A stretch of 16,912 bases of DNA from Lentisphaerota bacterium (GTDB lineage Bacteria; Verrucomicrobiota; Kiritimatiellia; JAAZAB01). The notes beneath the pieces were generated by a model. That model was not told the DNA's origin. It made no database searches and was given only the letters and a program-made list of their open reading frames with translations. This document shows positions 6,201 to 13,321 of this stretch, piece after piece. Made by a program: the position numbers and the translations under genes. Where the stretch lies: positions 1 through 16,912 of the forward strand of contig JAIVGW010000220.1 in the NCBI GenBank assembly GCA_020201415.1. Reading direction: 5' to 3'. Position 1 is the stretch's first letter. Every line of letters starts with the position of its first letter.

Positions 6201-8554
6201 TTCGTGGGATCGGTGCCCAGGATATATTCGGCATTGTCGTCCAGACTGCCAAATTGCGCGTTTGGCTCATCGGTGTCCCATCCGATGGGATTGGCCCACA
6301 TAGGATGGATATAAACCCAGTCCAGGTTGGCGCTGTTGGTCAGCCCGCGACTGTAGGCATCCGCGGACCGCCAGTACCAGAAGTAGTATTCCCAGCCGTC
6401 ATTAAAGCCATCGTAATCCGAATCAAATTCATTCGGATTGGTTCCTGGGTCATCATCCGGCACCCCGTAGGCGTCGTAGGTGGTGGTGGCGGTCCAACGC
6501 CCGCCGTTGGTGCCATAGAATCCGTCGAGACCGCGGCATTCCAGCAGGTTGTTGAAAGGCTGGCCTCCGGCATAGCCGCGCCGGTCGCCTACGCCCATAG
6601 CCTGAGCAGTCAGCAGACGCAACCGCTCCAGAGGATAGCCCGGCACCTGGCCGTCGTCTCTGGAATAAACGGTTCGATTGCCGATTACGGTGACCACATT
6701 CGCCGGCAATAGCGAGTCACTGGGAATCCAGTCGCCATCGGGATTGTCCAGGGCGTCGTGCAACTTGGGATTTGTGCCCCACTTTCGCTCCCATTCATCC
6801 GGCAGTCCGTCGCCGTCCAGATCGCCGGCATTGTCCCAGGGGGCCTTCTCGCGACTGAACAGGGCCGTGAAGACCATGTTGCTGGAAAGGTGGACGTTCC
6901 TGGTCGCCCCCGTAGCTCCATCATTCCACTCAAAGAAAAAGCTGCGGTAGCTCACGCCGCCCACCACAATATTGGATGGCACGGCGGTAATCGTCACATC
7001 CGTACCATCAGCATAATACCAGCTGTCGTAACCGTCCCAAGTGCCTTTCGGAGTCATGGTGACATTTCCGGCGCCCAATCCGGCCAGATTGGTCTGGCCG
7101 GGAAGGATCACCCGGACGGTCAGTTTGCTGCCGGAGAACGAATAATTACCGATGAAATCGGTCAAAACACCATCGGCCACGACCTGTTGCACGGGCGCCG
7201 GAGTGTCAAAACCCGGCAGAGGACTAAACTCAACGCGATAGGTGCCGACCGGCACGTTGGAGATCGTCGTTATGTTGGCGCCGCTCTTGGGACCGGTATA
7301 ATCGGTGGGATATTGGATTATAACCCAGTTGGCGGTAGGCTCGCTGGGGCTGACCCGGATGGTGCCGTTGGTCTGCCGGGTATAGGCGCCGACAACTTCA
7401 ATCTGCGGCACCGAACCGTTCACCAGCACATTGGTAGTCTGCGGCCAGGGCGTGACATATCCCACCAGAGCGGGGAAATAGACGGCATAGGCCACCGTGC
7501 TGGTCGGGACAGGGGTGACCAGGGTGGAATTGGTGTAATAGGACTGATAAGCGGGGGAATTGGTGAAGGCCGACGGATGGGACAAAATCCGCCAGACCAC
7601 ATCATCACCGGTGGTAATCCCGGTGATCGCCACGTTGATGGCATTACTGTAAGGCCTATAGGCGCTGACAATATCAATCTGCGGTACCGATCCGTCCACC
7701 ACAACATTGGTAGTCTGCAACGAGGGCGTGTAATATCCCACCTGATTGGGGAAGTCGAAATTGATGACATAGGGCTCCGCGCTGGTCGGGACAGGGGCGA
7801 CCAGGGCGGAATTGGTGTAATAGGTCTGATAAGCGGTCGAATTGTTGAATTGCGGCGGATGGGGAGTAATCTGCCAGACCACATCATTACCGGTGCTGTT
7901 CCCGGTGACCGATACGTTGATGGCATTGCTGTAAGGCGGCAGGGTATTCACAAAAGCCGCGTCATTATTGGTGACGATAATCGTTTCAGGGCTGTTGGTC
8001 GGCGGATAAAAATCCTTGGGCTGATGATAAGTCACGGTATAGGTGCCGGTCGGACAGGTGCGCGCGACATTGCCGGTGCGGGTGCCGTAATTGAAAACGG
8101 TAAAATTGGTCGGCCCGGTCAGCGTCCAGACCGTGGTGGCCGGAGTGACTGTCACCGATAGATTGTTGGTCCATACCTGATAATAATAACGACGTGTTTC
8201 CGTGCCAGTGGTTTGAATACTGTCCATCGCTGGCGTGTAGAACCCGTTGACGGGTTTGAACACCAGATCCAAATCCATTCCGATGTTACCCGGATCAAAA
8301 TCGAAACTGGAACCGTTGGCGCGCCAGGGAGTCCCTGTATCATCATCGAACGGCAGGCCGCGCCAGCCCGGCGCATACCCGGGTTCAAATGACACGGAGG
8401 ACAAAGTCTGCACATTGGTGCCATGCAACACCACCGTCTTCACGGCGCCGGACGCCACCTGCACCATAGCACCACCAACACAAGCCGCGACTACCAGTCG
8501 CCACACAAAACAAGCAGTCCGGGATTTCAATAAACCGACATATTGCCTGAACAT
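3290..8554 (-). CDS. Giant secreted multidomain protein with TSP type-3 calcium repeats and a C-terminal beta-propeller
   Basis: The product is 1754 residues. A signal peptide (basic start, hydrophobic core around residues 16-34, likely cleavage near 37) precedes beta-rich repeats to about residue 560, including two near-identical 92-residue units at about 208-391. A FFEWNDGATGATR/VFTALF segment of the kind common in large Gram-negative and Gram-positive surface proteins follows. A long block of DxDGDGxxD thrombospondin type-3-like calcium motifs spans about 570-943 and recurs at about 1360-1470. Between them lie Ig/fibronectin-like segments. The last ~275 residues are six ~45-residue blades of the GDYDGDGRxDxAxYDPxTGxW type (VCBS/FG-GAP-like), probably a propeller. 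No PEP-CTERM, LPXTG, type IX or autotransporter domain is visible, so the export route past the outer membrane is unclear. The ATG at 8552-8554 has GAGG five bases upstream. A likely role is adhesion or surface structure; this is inference. Confidence 0.88.
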   Translation of the reverse strand: MFRQYVGLLKSRTACFVWRLVVAACVGGAMVQVASGAVKTVVLHGTNVQTLSSVSFEPGYAPGWRGLPFDDDTGTPWRANGSSFDFDPGNIGMDLDLVFKPVNGFYTPAMDSIQTTGTETRRYYYQVWTNNLSVTVTPATTVWTLTGPTNFTVFNYGTRTGNVARTCPTGTYTVTYHQPKDFYPPTNSPETIIVTNNDAAFVNTLPPYSNAINVSVTGNSTGNDVVWQITPHPPQFNNSTAYQTYYTNSALVAPVPTSAEPYVINFDFPNQVGYYTPSLQTTNVVVDGSVPQIDIVSAYRPYSNAINVAITGITTGDDVVWRILSHPSAFTNSPAYQSYYTNSTLVTPVPTSTVAYAVYFPALVGYVTPWPQTTNVLVNGSVPQIEVVGAYTRQTNGTIRVSPSEPTANWVIIQYPTDYTGPKSGANITTISNVPVGTYRVEFSPLPGFDTPAPVQQVVADGVLTDFIGNYSFSGSKLTVRVILPGQTNLAGLGAGNVTMTPKGTWDGYDSWYYADGTDVTITAVPSNIVVGGVSYRSFFFEWNDGATGATRNVHLSSNMVFTALFSREKAPWDNAGDLDGDGLPDEWERKWGTNPKLHDALDNPDGDWIPSDSLLPANVVTVIGNRTVYSRDDGQVPGYPLERLRLLTAQAMGVGDRRGYAGGQPFNNLLECRGLDGFYGTNGGRWTATTTYDAYGVPDDDPGTNPNEFDSDYDGFNDGWEYYFWYWRSADAYSRGLTNSANLDWVYIHPMWANPIGWDTDEPNAQFGSLDDNAEYILGTDPTNVDTDGDGIDDYREWLLGLDPLDAYDGPGNLDDSDGDGLPDWWEIKYGLDPYDATGDNGAWGDPDDDGLSNWAENMAGTDPLKWDTSGDGRSDYDSRSDSDPYALTWGELYDAGDGIPALWKYEHGMDPLKALARLDQDGDGWSNYAEFMAGTDPNDPEDYPRPSIRGNISYFGAYISGTVRVWGYQNDAMDGVPAATAFDSSLTSFNISGFKEGDVYLFAFLDLNNNNQWNPGEPCGIAMDQPIKLSWTDVEGVRVGMADSLPGYPRFSWPMGAGTNAINVRVNRTGMGQSYDDVEVSVRLPRNYMHEWDYQRAGKYGLGYGNYRWWANAQNNTFHVDRYPEPAVKPVLEWPRGDTLHYARNHIVWSMDTNSTMYHLQVARKESNGLLTMVADAHYPAPYRDADGFYRDYLADYAAIWGDGVYYWRIAGWSPAGASAWSGDDLTTVQTFTLQTSPDYARSFSGNILYYGKVRATNIYVEVFDNSGFSGAPVARVRLRPKFTREPNKVFPYTVRGLRAERYYVRAFIDTVPAGGASSGVYASWKTQGAVLSPDTYQHGVVDLSNQVRLVNREIVLRDRDWDGDGMPDAWEMEYFGNLNQTGELDFDGDGIKNIDEYRYSSGILNPSYWDSDGDGLSDPFEMRFSTARGLRSGRGGLCPATWDSDGDGYSDGAELLRYNTNPLDPNSYPSYRPLCYGPLPAPGDFDGDGRTDASLFDPVSGMWHLLTMANEGGRLPFGDGSTVPLTGDFLADGRSELALYQPSSGAWHVRSVNGWSGSLIFGDANMVPVPADYSGDTRTDLGLFDRVTGTWYLLAPFISSEPVGVRFGAPADVPVPGDYTGDGCTDLAVYTPATGIWSLRDWAGRQFTWQLGGPTQVPVPGDYDGDGRIDFAVFDITTGVWTVDTSGGQRRSGKFGWYGVIPVPGDYDGDGRMDAAFYDPASGMWYVYTMAGVHSDGQFGWSGAFPVLGRR
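7381..7932 (-). repeat. Two tandem 276-bp direct repeats inside the giant gene
   Basis: The blocks 7381-7656 and 7657-7932 align along their length with no frame change, each coding for 92 residues. Shared landmarks at equal spacing are TTGGTAGTCTGC, GCTGGTCGGGACAGGGG, GGAATTGGTGTAATAGG and CCAGACCACATCAT. Protein landmarks are PYSNAINV, DDVVW/NDVVW, YTNSxLVxPVPTS and TTNVxVxGSVPQI. The conservation at DNA level points to a fairly recent duplication. More diverged copies of the same fold seem to lie on both sides (GFYTP, DFYPP and GFDTP segments). Confidence 0.8.
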
Positions 8555-8601
8555 AGGCACCTCAAAGCTGATATTGCTGTCACACATTCTGTCTAGGTAA
8601 A

Positions 8602-8629
8602 ATGTTACGCTCCGCACTGGTAAAGTCAA
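8602..8629 (-). promoter_or_regulatory. Predicted sigma-70 promoter of the giant protein gene
   Basis: On the minus strand TTGACT (8624-8629) is followed after 16 bases by TAACAT (8602-8607), with an AT-rich stretch upstream (AATTAAAATATGA) resembling an UP element. The start codon is about 50 bases downstream. The -35 is a 5/6 and the -10 a 4/6 match. An 8-bp inverted repeat GGTAAAAT/ATTTTACC (8597-8604 and 8643-8650) flanks the promoter and could be an operator. No terminator is evident between ruvB and this promoter. Confidence 0.45.
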
Positions 8630-8680
8630 TCATATTTTAATTATTTTACCAAGGGCGGGCGGCGGCCGGCGAACACGACC

Positions 8681-9697
8681 TCACAACAGGCTGCCCTGGG
8701 AGACGGCATGACCCGGCAGGCCCATGCGTTGATAACACAGGTCGGTGGCCACCCGGCCCTGGGGCGTACGCTTGAGATAGCCCTCCTGGATCAGGTAGGG
8801 CTCATAGACTTCTTCAATCGTATCAGGTTCTTCGCCAACTGACACAGCCAGGGAATTCAGCCCCACCGGGCCGCCGGCGAACTTATGCACCAGGGTGTCC
8901 AGCAGCCGCTTGTCCATCTCGTCGAGGCCATACCGGTCAATCTCCAGCATAGCCAGGGCCTGGTCGGCGATTTCGCGAACGATGCGGTTGTCGGCGCGCA
9001 CCTGGGCGTAATCGCGCACCCGGCGCAACAGATTATTGGCAATGCGCGGCGTACCGCGCGCCCGCGCGGCGATTTCCAAGCTGCCATCATCGTCAATGGG
9101 GACCTTCAGAAGCGAGGCGGAGCGCCGGACGATGGACTGCAGGTCAGCATGATTGTAGTAATCCAGCCGGCAGGTCAGACCGAAGCGCGACCGCAGCGGC
9201 GCGGAGAGCAGGCCGCTGCGCGTGGTGGCGCCGACCAGGGTGAACCGGGGCAGGTTGAGCCGTATGGCCCGGGCATTGGGCCCCTGGTCGAGCATGATGT
9301 CGATGACAAAGTCCTCCATGGCGGAATACAGGTACTCCTCCACTGACTTCTGCATACGGTGGATCTCGTCGATGAAAACCACATCGCCCGGTTCGAGGCT
9401 GGTCAGGATACCGGCCAGGTCGGCGGGCTTGTCGATCACCGGACCGGAAGTGGCGCGCACATTGCTGTCCATGGCCGTCGCCAGAATGTAAGCCAAAGTG
9501 GTTTTCCCCAAGCCCGGCGGTCCGGAAAGCAACATGTGGTCGAGCACCTCGCCACGGCCGCGGGCCGCCTCGACGAACAGCTCCAGGCGCTCGCGCACCT
9601 TGATCTGTCCGATAAAATCCTGGAATCTGGCGGGCCGCAGGCTGACGTCCAATTCCGGATCCTTACGGTTCAACTGGGATGAAAATTGTTCGCGCAT
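8681..9697 (-). CDS. ruvB: Holliday junction branch migration ATPase RuvB
   Basis: The product is 338 residues, the usual RuvB length. RuvB forms hexameric rings that pump DNA through RuvA-bound Holliday junctions during recombination repair. Visible are the N-terminal LRPARFQDFIGQ motif, Walker A GPPGLGKTT (59-67), Walker B VFIDEIHR (about 108-114), the LDQGPNARAIRLNLPRFTL beta-hairpin region that contacts RuvA, sensor 1 GATTRSG, the arginine finger region APLRSRFG, sensor 2 RGTPRIANNLLRRVRD, and a C-terminal winged helix ending near LKRTPQGRVAT. The ATG at 9695-9697 follows GGGAG by about five bases and gives the standard N-terminus. Neither ruvA nor ruvC is adjacent. The gene stands 173 bases downstream of lysA in the same direction, so it may be transcribed separately. 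Confidence 0.97.
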   Translation of the reverse strand: MREQFSSQLNRKDPELDVSLRPARFQDFIGQIKVRERLELFVEAARGRGEVLDHMLLSGPPGLGKTTLAYILATAMDSNVRATSGPVIDKPADLAGILTSLEPGDVVFIDEIHRMQKSVEEYLYSAMEDFVIDIMLDQGPNARAIRLNLPRFTLVGATTRSGLLSAPLRSRFGLTCRLDYYNHADLQSIVRRSASLLKVPIDDDGSLEIAARARGTPRIANNLLRRVRDYAQVRADNRIVREIADQALAMLEIDRYGLDEMDKRLLDTLVHKFAGGPVGLNSLAVSVGEEPDTIEEVYEPYLIQEGYLKRTPQGRVATDLCYQRMGLPGHAVSQGSLL

Positions 9698-9823
9698 GCA
9701 ACTCCCGCCTGACAACCATCCACACAAAGACATTCCAAATCTGCCTGATACTACATCCTCAGCCGGTTAAAAACAAGCAAACAGGATTTTTATTCATCAA
9801 CTTGAGGTTCTTGCAAAACCCCA

Positions 9824-9852
9824 GCGGCTCGGCGAGACGCCTCGCCCTACCT
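9824..9852. repeat. GC-rich palindromic element between lysA and ruvB
   Basis: A perfect 6-bp hairpin with a 4-base loop (GGCGAG-ACGC-CTCGCC, 9831-9846) is embedded in CGGCTCGGCGAGACGCCTCG and followed by CCCTACC. It lies 25-50 bases past the lysA stop. It has no direct T-run after the stem on the minus strand, so it is not a standard terminator. Its form resembles dispersed REP-like palindromes; only one copy is in the window. The rest of the 9698-9870 gap shows no gene and no confident promoter. Confidence 0.4.
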
Positions 9853-9870
9853 TCCCGTCCTGTTATCCCG

Positions 9871-10596
9871 TCAAAAATCCGCCTGGATGCCGGTGGTGCG
9901 AAACAGGTCTTCCATGGTCTCGGCACGGCGTATCCGGCGCAGGGCGCCCCGGCGGGTCAGCAGGTACTCGGCGCTGCGCAGACGGTTATTATAGTTGTGC
10001 CCCATGGCATAGGCATGGGCTCCGGCATTGTGAATGACGATAACATCGCCCACTTCAACCCGGGGCAACAGACGATCCTTGGCGAACTGATCGTTGTTTT
10101 CGCACAGGCGCCCAACCACATTGACCTTTTCCGGTTTGACGGCGGTTTTGCGCTTGCGGCGCGGCAGGACCGAAAGATGATGATATGCGCCGTAAATGGC
10201 CGGCCGGGGCAGGTCATTCATGCCGGCATCAATCCCCACGAAACGGCGGTATCCCTGTTTGACGACATGGACCCGTCCGATGAGCCAGCCGGCATCGGCG
10301 CCGATCAGACGGCCCGGCTCGGCCATCAGCGCCGGCTCTTTGAACCCGGCGCGGCAATGACGGTCGAAGGCACGGCGGACGCCCTGGGCCACGCGTTCAA
10401 GGTCCAGCGATTTTTCCTCGGGACGGTACGGCACGCCGAAGCCACCGCCGATATTGACGCATTCCAGGTCGATGTCCAGACAGCGCTTGATCTCGGCGGC
10501 CAGGTCCAGCAACCGTTCGGTAACGGCGGCGAAGTAATCCGGATTAAGCACGTTGCTGCCGGTCATGGCATGCAGCCCGAAACGGCGGGCGCCCAA
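9871..10596 (-). CDS. lysA: Diaminopimelate decarboxylase LysA, C-terminal part (frameshifted from the upstream half)
   Basis: This frame carries the second half of LysA, about 241 residues; the true frame extends back to about 10620. It begins in the barrel with GARRFGLHAMTGSN (the family's HxGS-type motif). It then shows the glycine-rich phosphate-binding loop VNIGGGFGVPY, the AEPGRLIGADAGWL motif, and the barrel-sandwich domain with the catalytic-cysteine segment RLCENNDQFAKDR. It ends with the product-site region GAHAYAMGHNYNNRLRSAEY and a normal terminus. The CENNDxFA form replaces the textbook CESGDxLA form but occurs in a known branch of the family. There is no genuine start codon or ribosome site at the 5' end, so this is not an independent gene. 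LysA converts meso-diaminopimelate to lysine using PLP. Confidence 0.85.
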   Translation of the reverse strand: MGARRFGLHAMTGSNVLNPDYFAAVTERLLDLAAEIKRCLDIDLECVNIGGGFGVPYRPEEKSLDLERVAQGVRRAFDRHCRAGFKEPALMAEPGRLIGADAGWLIGRVHVVKQGYRRFVGIDAGMNDLPRPAIYGAYHHLSVLPRRKRKTAVKPEKVNVVGRLCENNDQFAKDRLLPRVEVGDVIVIHNAGAHAYAMGHNYNNRLRSAEYLLTRRGALRRIRRAETMEDLFRTTGIQADF

Positions 10597-11150
10597 AGCG
10601 CGCGCCTGACGATAGGCTTCAACAGCTGCCCGGCGGGCACCCCGTATTTGGCATCCGGCCCGGCCAGAAACAGACTGCGCATGCCGCCCTGGCTGATGCC
10701 GGGATTCACCCGGAAAGAAATGAATTCAGGCATGCCCAGTTGTTTCAGAGTAGGCAACATGCTGATGTCGTCGAGATTAATCAGCAGATTGCCCAGGCGC
10801 ATGACATAGCGAAACTCCCCGGGCGTGGTGTAATTGCCGGTATACATGCCGCCCGCCTTCAATTGCGCGGCAATCCAGGCTTCCGGCTCACTGGAGGCGT
10901 CGGCGCCGAATCCCTCACTGAAGATGATCCGCAGCAGGTCCGGATTGGTGTTGGCCTTGACCGCGAACAACGGCTGAAACGAAGGAAAATATTGGCGGAA
11001 AGCCTCACGAAAACGGCGGCAATTTTCCCTCAGACGCCGTTCATCGTAAAGGAAAAACGGCGTAGGAAACCGTTTGACGGACTGGCGGACGGCCTCGGCC
11101 GGAAAACGTACTACATCGGGATTGACACCTTTTTTCATTGTGTCTGTCAC
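10563..11150 (-). CDS. lysA: Diaminopimelate decarboxylase LysA, N-terminal part (frame lost near 10620)
   Basis: This holds the first ~177 residues of LysA, a PLP-dependent fold-III decarboxylase making lysine from diaminopimelate. The PLP-binding lysine is in LFAVKANTNPD (Lys65), followed by GFGADASSEPE and the barrel segments YTGNYTTPGE, LINLDDISML and SFRVNPGISQGG. After KYGVPAGQLL the reading frame goes wrong and ends 20-odd codons later. Adding one G on the minus strand between TTG and AAG at 10620/10621 restores QLLEAYRQARALGARRFG and a full protein of about 426 residues, the family size. The GTG at 11148-11150 overlaps the argD stop (GTGA), suggesting translational coupling; an ATG at 11138 is an alternative. 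The single clean indel suggests a sequencing error or a recent mutation. Confidence 0.85.
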   Translation of the reverse strand: MTDTMKKGVNPDVVRFPAEAVRQSVKRFPTPFFLYDERRLRENCRRFREAFRQYFPSFQPLFAVKANTNPDLLRIIFSEGFGADASSEPEAWIAAQLKAGGMYTGNYTTPGEFRYVMRLGNLLINLDDISMLPTLKQLGMPEFISFRVNPGISQGGMRSLFLAGPDAKYGVPAGQLLKPIVRRALWAPAVSGCMP

Positions 11151-12433
11151 TCGGCGCCGGGCGTGGCCGGAGCGGCGGGCTCCGCGGGCGCTGCCGCCGG
11201 CTCGTCGTTGACGTCAGTTTCATCAACGGAGATACCGTCCAATTCGATGTGCCATTCTTCGCAGACATCATCGATCATGTCCAAGGCCTCATCAATCTCG
11301 CTTTCCCTGACATTGAGCGGAGGCAGCATCCGAATGACATTGCCGGCGGTGGCCAGGGTGATCAAGCCCATATCCATCAGGCGTTGTTCAAGATCCTTGG
11401 CCGTCTGATCCAGCACCAGGCCGAGCATCAGGCCCGTGCCGCGCACATCCGTCAGATGGGCGTATTTGTCCACCAGCGCCTGCAGGCCGTCCTTCAGGCG
11501 TTTGCCCATGGCAACGGCGTTTTGCAGCAGGCGTTCGTCCTGGATCACCTGGATGGTGGCCAGGGCCGCGGCGCAGGCCAGCGGCGAGCCGCCGAAAGTG
11601 CTGGCGTGGTGGCCGGGTTGAAAAACATCGGCCAGGTCACGATTGGTGAGAATGGCGCCGATGGGATAGCCGCTGCCCAGCGCCTTGGCCATGGAGCAGG
11701 CATCCGGTTCGATGCCGTAGGCCTGGAAGCCGAACCAGTTGCCGGTGCGGCCCATGCCGCACTGCACTTCATCGCACAAAAGCAGAATACCCTTTTCACT
11801 GCACATTTCACGCAGCCCCTGCATGAACTCGCGCGTGGCGGGAATCACGCCGCCTTCACCCTGAACGGCCTCGACCAGGACCGCCGCGGTCTGCTCGGAA
11901 ATGGCCGCGCGCACGGACTCCAGATTATTGAATTCAGCATGCTTGAATCCTTCAGGCAGCGGCGCAAAGCCGTCTTGCACCTTGGTCTGGCCGGTGGCGG
12001 TCAGAGTGGCAATGGTCCGGCCGTGGAATGAATTCTGCATGGTGATGACTTCATACCGGCCCCGGCTGCTGCCCCACAAGCGCGCCAGTTTGATCAGCGC
12101 TTCGTTGGCCTCGGCGCCTGAATTACAAAAGAAGCACTTGCCGTGCAGCGCCAGGTCGGAGAGGGCCTTGGCCAGGCGGCCCTGATTTTCGTTGTAATAC
12201 AGATTGGAAACGTGGATCAGGCGCGCGGCCTGGCCGGCAATCGCCTCGCTTACCAGCGGGTGGCAATGTCCGGTATTGGCCACCGATATGCCCGCCAGAA
12301 AATCCAAATACACCTTACCGGTGCTGTCCCACAGCTTGGCGCCCTTGCCCTTGACGAAAACCACCCGGTTACGGGTGTAGGAGGGCACGACGTAGTGATC
12401 AAACAGGTCGAAAGTGTTGTTGGTATTAGTCAT
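11147..12433 (-). CDS. argD: Acetylornithine aminotransferase ArgD
   Basis: The product is a 428-residue class-III PLP aminotransferase. It converts N-acetylglutamate semialdehyde to N-acetylornithine with glutamate as donor, and family members often also act on N-succinyl-aminoketopimelate in lysine synthesis. Motifs in order: NTGHCHPLVSEAI, FCNSGAEANEALIKLAR, the FHGRTIATLTATGQ substrate/PLP region, VQGEGGV, LLCDEVQCGMGRTG with the PLP-binding Asp, and SMAKALGSGYPIGAIL with the Schiff-base lysine. The C-terminus carries an extra tail of about 25 residues rich in Pro, Ala and acidic residues. The ATG at 12431-12433 lies within the end of argB (8-base overlap), with GGAG about ten bases upstream. 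Its stop overlaps the lysA start. Position between argB and lysA fits either a pure arginine role or a dual Arg/Lys role. Confidence 0.94.
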   Translation of the reverse strand: MTNTNNTFDLFDHYVVPSYTRNRVVFVKGKGAKLWDSTGKVYLDFLAGISVANTGHCHPLVSEAIAGQAARLIHVSNLYYNENQGRLAKALSDLALHGKCFFCNSGAEANEALIKLARLWGSSRGRYEVITMQNSFHGRTIATLTATGQTKVQDGFAPLPEGFKHAEFNNLESVRAAISEQTAAVLVEAVQGEGGVIPATREFMQGLREMCSEKGILLLCDEVQCGMGRTGNWFGFQAYGIEPDACSMAKALGSGYPIGAILTNRDLADVFQPGHHASTFGGSPLACAAALATIQVIQDERLLQNAVAMGKRLKDGLQALVDKYAHLTDVRGTGLMLGLVLDQTAKDLEQRLMDMGLITLATAGNVIRMLPPLNVRESEIDEALDMIDDVCEEWHIELDGISVDETDVNDEPAAAPAEPAAPATPGAE

Positions 12434-13301
12434 TTTTAAGTATCTCCGTTCCAATTCCCTGGTCTGTGAATATTTCCAATAATAGCGAATGCGGCAGCCC
12501 GCCGTCAATAATATGAACTTTTTTTACCCCCGCATCCAGCGCATCCAGCGCCCCCTGGATTTTAGGGCGCATACCACCGGCGATAATACCGCGGTTGATC
12601 AGGTCGGCGACATCCTTCTGGCGCAGCGAAGATATAACCGAAGCCGGATCCGCGGCATCGCTCAGAATACCCGGCACATCTGAAAGAAACACCAGCTTGC
12701 GGGCCTGCAGGGCGCGGGCCAGGCCGGCGGCGGCATCATCGGCATTGATGTTGTAAATCTGTCCGGCGTCATCGCGCCCGAGAGGGGTGACGACAGGAAT
12801 CATGCCCGAGCGCAGACAGGCCAGCACCTGCGCCGGATCCACCTGATCCACCTGGCCCACAAAACCCAGATCCACCGGCTGGCCCTGTTCGTCAAGCACG
12901 ACATGTTTGCGCGCCTGGATAATGCTGGGCCCCTGGATGCCGACAGCCTTGGCGCCAAAGCTCACCAGGGTTTCAACAATTTCCACATTGACATGATGAT
13001 TCAACACTTCGGCCACGACTTCAATGGCCGCGGCATCAGTCACCCTTAAGCCATGGCGGAAGACCGGATTCAATCCGAGCTCGGACATACGGCGCGAAAT
13101 GGCCTTGCCGCCGCCGTGGACGATGATCGGGTAGAGCCCTACGCTTTCCATGAAGGCAGCATCGGCCAGAATGCCGTCATGGCAGGCGCGGTCCTCCATG
13201 GCGCTGCCGCCGAATTTTATCACCACGACTTCGCCGCGGAAGGCCTGAATGTATGGCATGGCTTCAATCAGGACTCCGGCTTTTTCGATGATGCTTTGCA
13301 T
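12426..13301 (-). CDS. argB: Acetylglutamate kinase ArgB
   Basis: The 291-residue product phosphorylates N-acetylglutamate with ATP, the second step of arginine synthesis. Visible family features are VVVIKFGGSAM (nucleotide-binding lysine), IIVHGGGKAIS, FRHGLRVTDAA, NINADDAAAGLARAL, LVFLSDVPGI and IAGGMRPKIQGAL. The N-terminal extension MQSIIEKAGVLIEAMPYI before the kinase core, and the terminal GIGTEI, resemble the extra helix and C-terminal segment of hexameric, arginine-inhibited enzymes such as that of Thermotoga. Feedback inhibition is therefore likely, by inference. The ATG at 13299-13301 starts 20 bases after argJ; no strong Shine-Dalgarno is seen. The last codons overlap the argD start. 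Confidence 0.96.
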   Translation of the reverse strand: MQSIIEKAGVLIEAMPYIQAFRGEVVVIKFGGSAMEDRACHDGILADAAFMESVGLYPIIVHGGGKAISRRMSELGLNPVFRHGLRVTDAAAIEVVAEVLNHHVNVEIVETLVSFGAKAVGIQGPSIIQARKHVVLDEQGQPVDLGFVGQVDQVDPAQVLACLRSGMIPVVTPLGRDDAGQIYNINADDAAAGLARALQARKLVFLSDVPGILSDAADPASVISSLRQKDVADLINRGIIAGGMRPKIQGALDALDAGVKKVHIIDGGLPHSLLLEIFTDQGIGTEILKND

Positions 13302-13321
13302 ATTATGATCCAGGTTGACGA

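Noticed and set aside
6758..8161. A 467-codon plus-strand open frame with apparent internal repeats
   Set aside because: The repeats are only the antisense reading of the duplicated 276-bp units and of the Asp/Gly-rich motifs.
8555..8629. In-frame N-terminal extension of the giant protein
   Set aside because: It would put about 25 residues before the signal peptide and overlap the predicted promoter; the ATG at 8554 has a good ribosome-binding site.
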